From Phaeoceros laevis (Eukaryota; Anthocerotophyta; Anthocerotopsida; Notothyladales), in NCBI GenBank assembly GCA_049999765.1, contig JBNGIQ010008267.1, positions 1-23,881 of the forward strand: a stretch of 23,881 nt of DNA. Reading direction: 5' to 3'. This document shows, piece after piece, positions 23,622-23,881 of this stretch (position 1 is its first letter; each line of letters starts with the position of its first letter). The translations under genes were made by a program, and so were the position numbers. Below the pieces are notes generated by a model that worked only from the letters and a program-made list of their open reading frames with translations, had not been told where the DNA came from and did not search any database.

Positions 23622-23881
23622 ATGCCTCGCAATGGCCGCTCCAAGCGCACCTTCAATCCACAACGGCCAGTAGCATCTCCCTTCAACAATACTGCAGACC
23701 AGCAGTCGTTCTTTTCAATCTTACCACAGCAGAGCATTCCTGGTCACACTCACCACGTGGGGTCGTCTTGCAATCATTGTGGAAGAAGCGGGTACCAGCT
23801 GAGTGCGCGCACACCCGGATTGATCACTGGCCAAGTAGAAGTGTTATCGAAGGTGCTTCTTGACCGATTTGCAGAGGAGCG
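23622..23881 (+). CDS. ORF open at the window end with a degenerate zinc-knuckle-like motif
   Basis: The frame starts MPRNGRSKRTFNPQRPVASP and stays open for 86 codons to the edge. It includes CNHCGRSGYQLSAR, which has the C-X2-C of a gag knuckle (C-X2-C-X4-H-X4-C) but Tyr in place of His and Arg in place of the last Cys. The basic, Asn/Gln-rich start fits the nucleocapsid part of copia gag. It may belong to the same rearranged element as the PBS at 23185. The rest of the gene lies outside the window. Confidence 0.4.
   Translation, partial: MPRNGRSKRTFNPQRPVASPFNNTADQQSFFSILPQQSIPGHTHHVGSSCNHCGRSGYQLSARTPGLITGQVEVLSKVLLDRFAEE

Overview
The window is nuclear DNA from a plant-type (streptophyte) eukaryote. 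It contains a spliced gene that I read as a homologue of the plant nucleoporin CPR5. Its LTR retrotransposons have primer-binding sites (PBS) for plant tRNA-Asp and initiator tRNA-Met. Introns are short (80-380 bp) with GT..AG ends, and much of the sequence is decayed transposon. The species cannot be told from the sequence; a streptophyte alga or a seed-free land plant would fit. All reading here is by eye, with no database search.

Layout. 1-690: a tandem ~297-bp repeat whose units carry a near-perfect hairpin. 690-1117: short minisatellites. 1118-~5800: element A, a broken minus-strand Ty3/gypsy element with protease, zinc-knuckle region, gag, an exact tRNA-Asp PBS and a long LTR with sub-repeats; its reverse transcriptase and integrase are missing. 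~5800-10050: no convincing gene, with a promoter/LTR-like stretch near 8.1-8.3 kb. 10052-10493: an LTR-like segment with a tRNA-Met-type PBS and a short following ORF (minus strand). 11746-14513: the CPR5-like gene (minus strand, three exons). 14744-15402: a small spliced gene of unknown function (plus strand), head-to-head with the CPR5-like gene across 230 bp. 16444-18572: an unrecognised, largely disordered spliced gene (plus strand) with a KEN motif. 18588-18831: a fragment of element B's LTR abutting that gene's last exon. ~19000-22980: element B, a decayed minus-strand Ty3/gypsy element with RT, RNase H, integrase, a C-terminal PHD finger, a polypurine tract and the start of the 3' LTR. 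22994-23881: copia-type remains, namely an LTR-like segment, an exact initiator-tRNA PBS, an RT-derived scrap and an ORF open at the window end.

The most interesting signal is the PHD finger between the integrase tail and the polypurine tract/LTR of element B. It sits where chromoviruses carry a chromodomain, so it may have served to target integration to particular histone marks. The same frame holds the integrase tail and the PHD finger, split by one stop codon. The second notable point is that the CPR5-like gene seems to have an N-terminal signal-anchor/membrane extension. Two very short insertions with target-site duplications, one with its empty site preserved 800 bp away, show retroposition at small scale.
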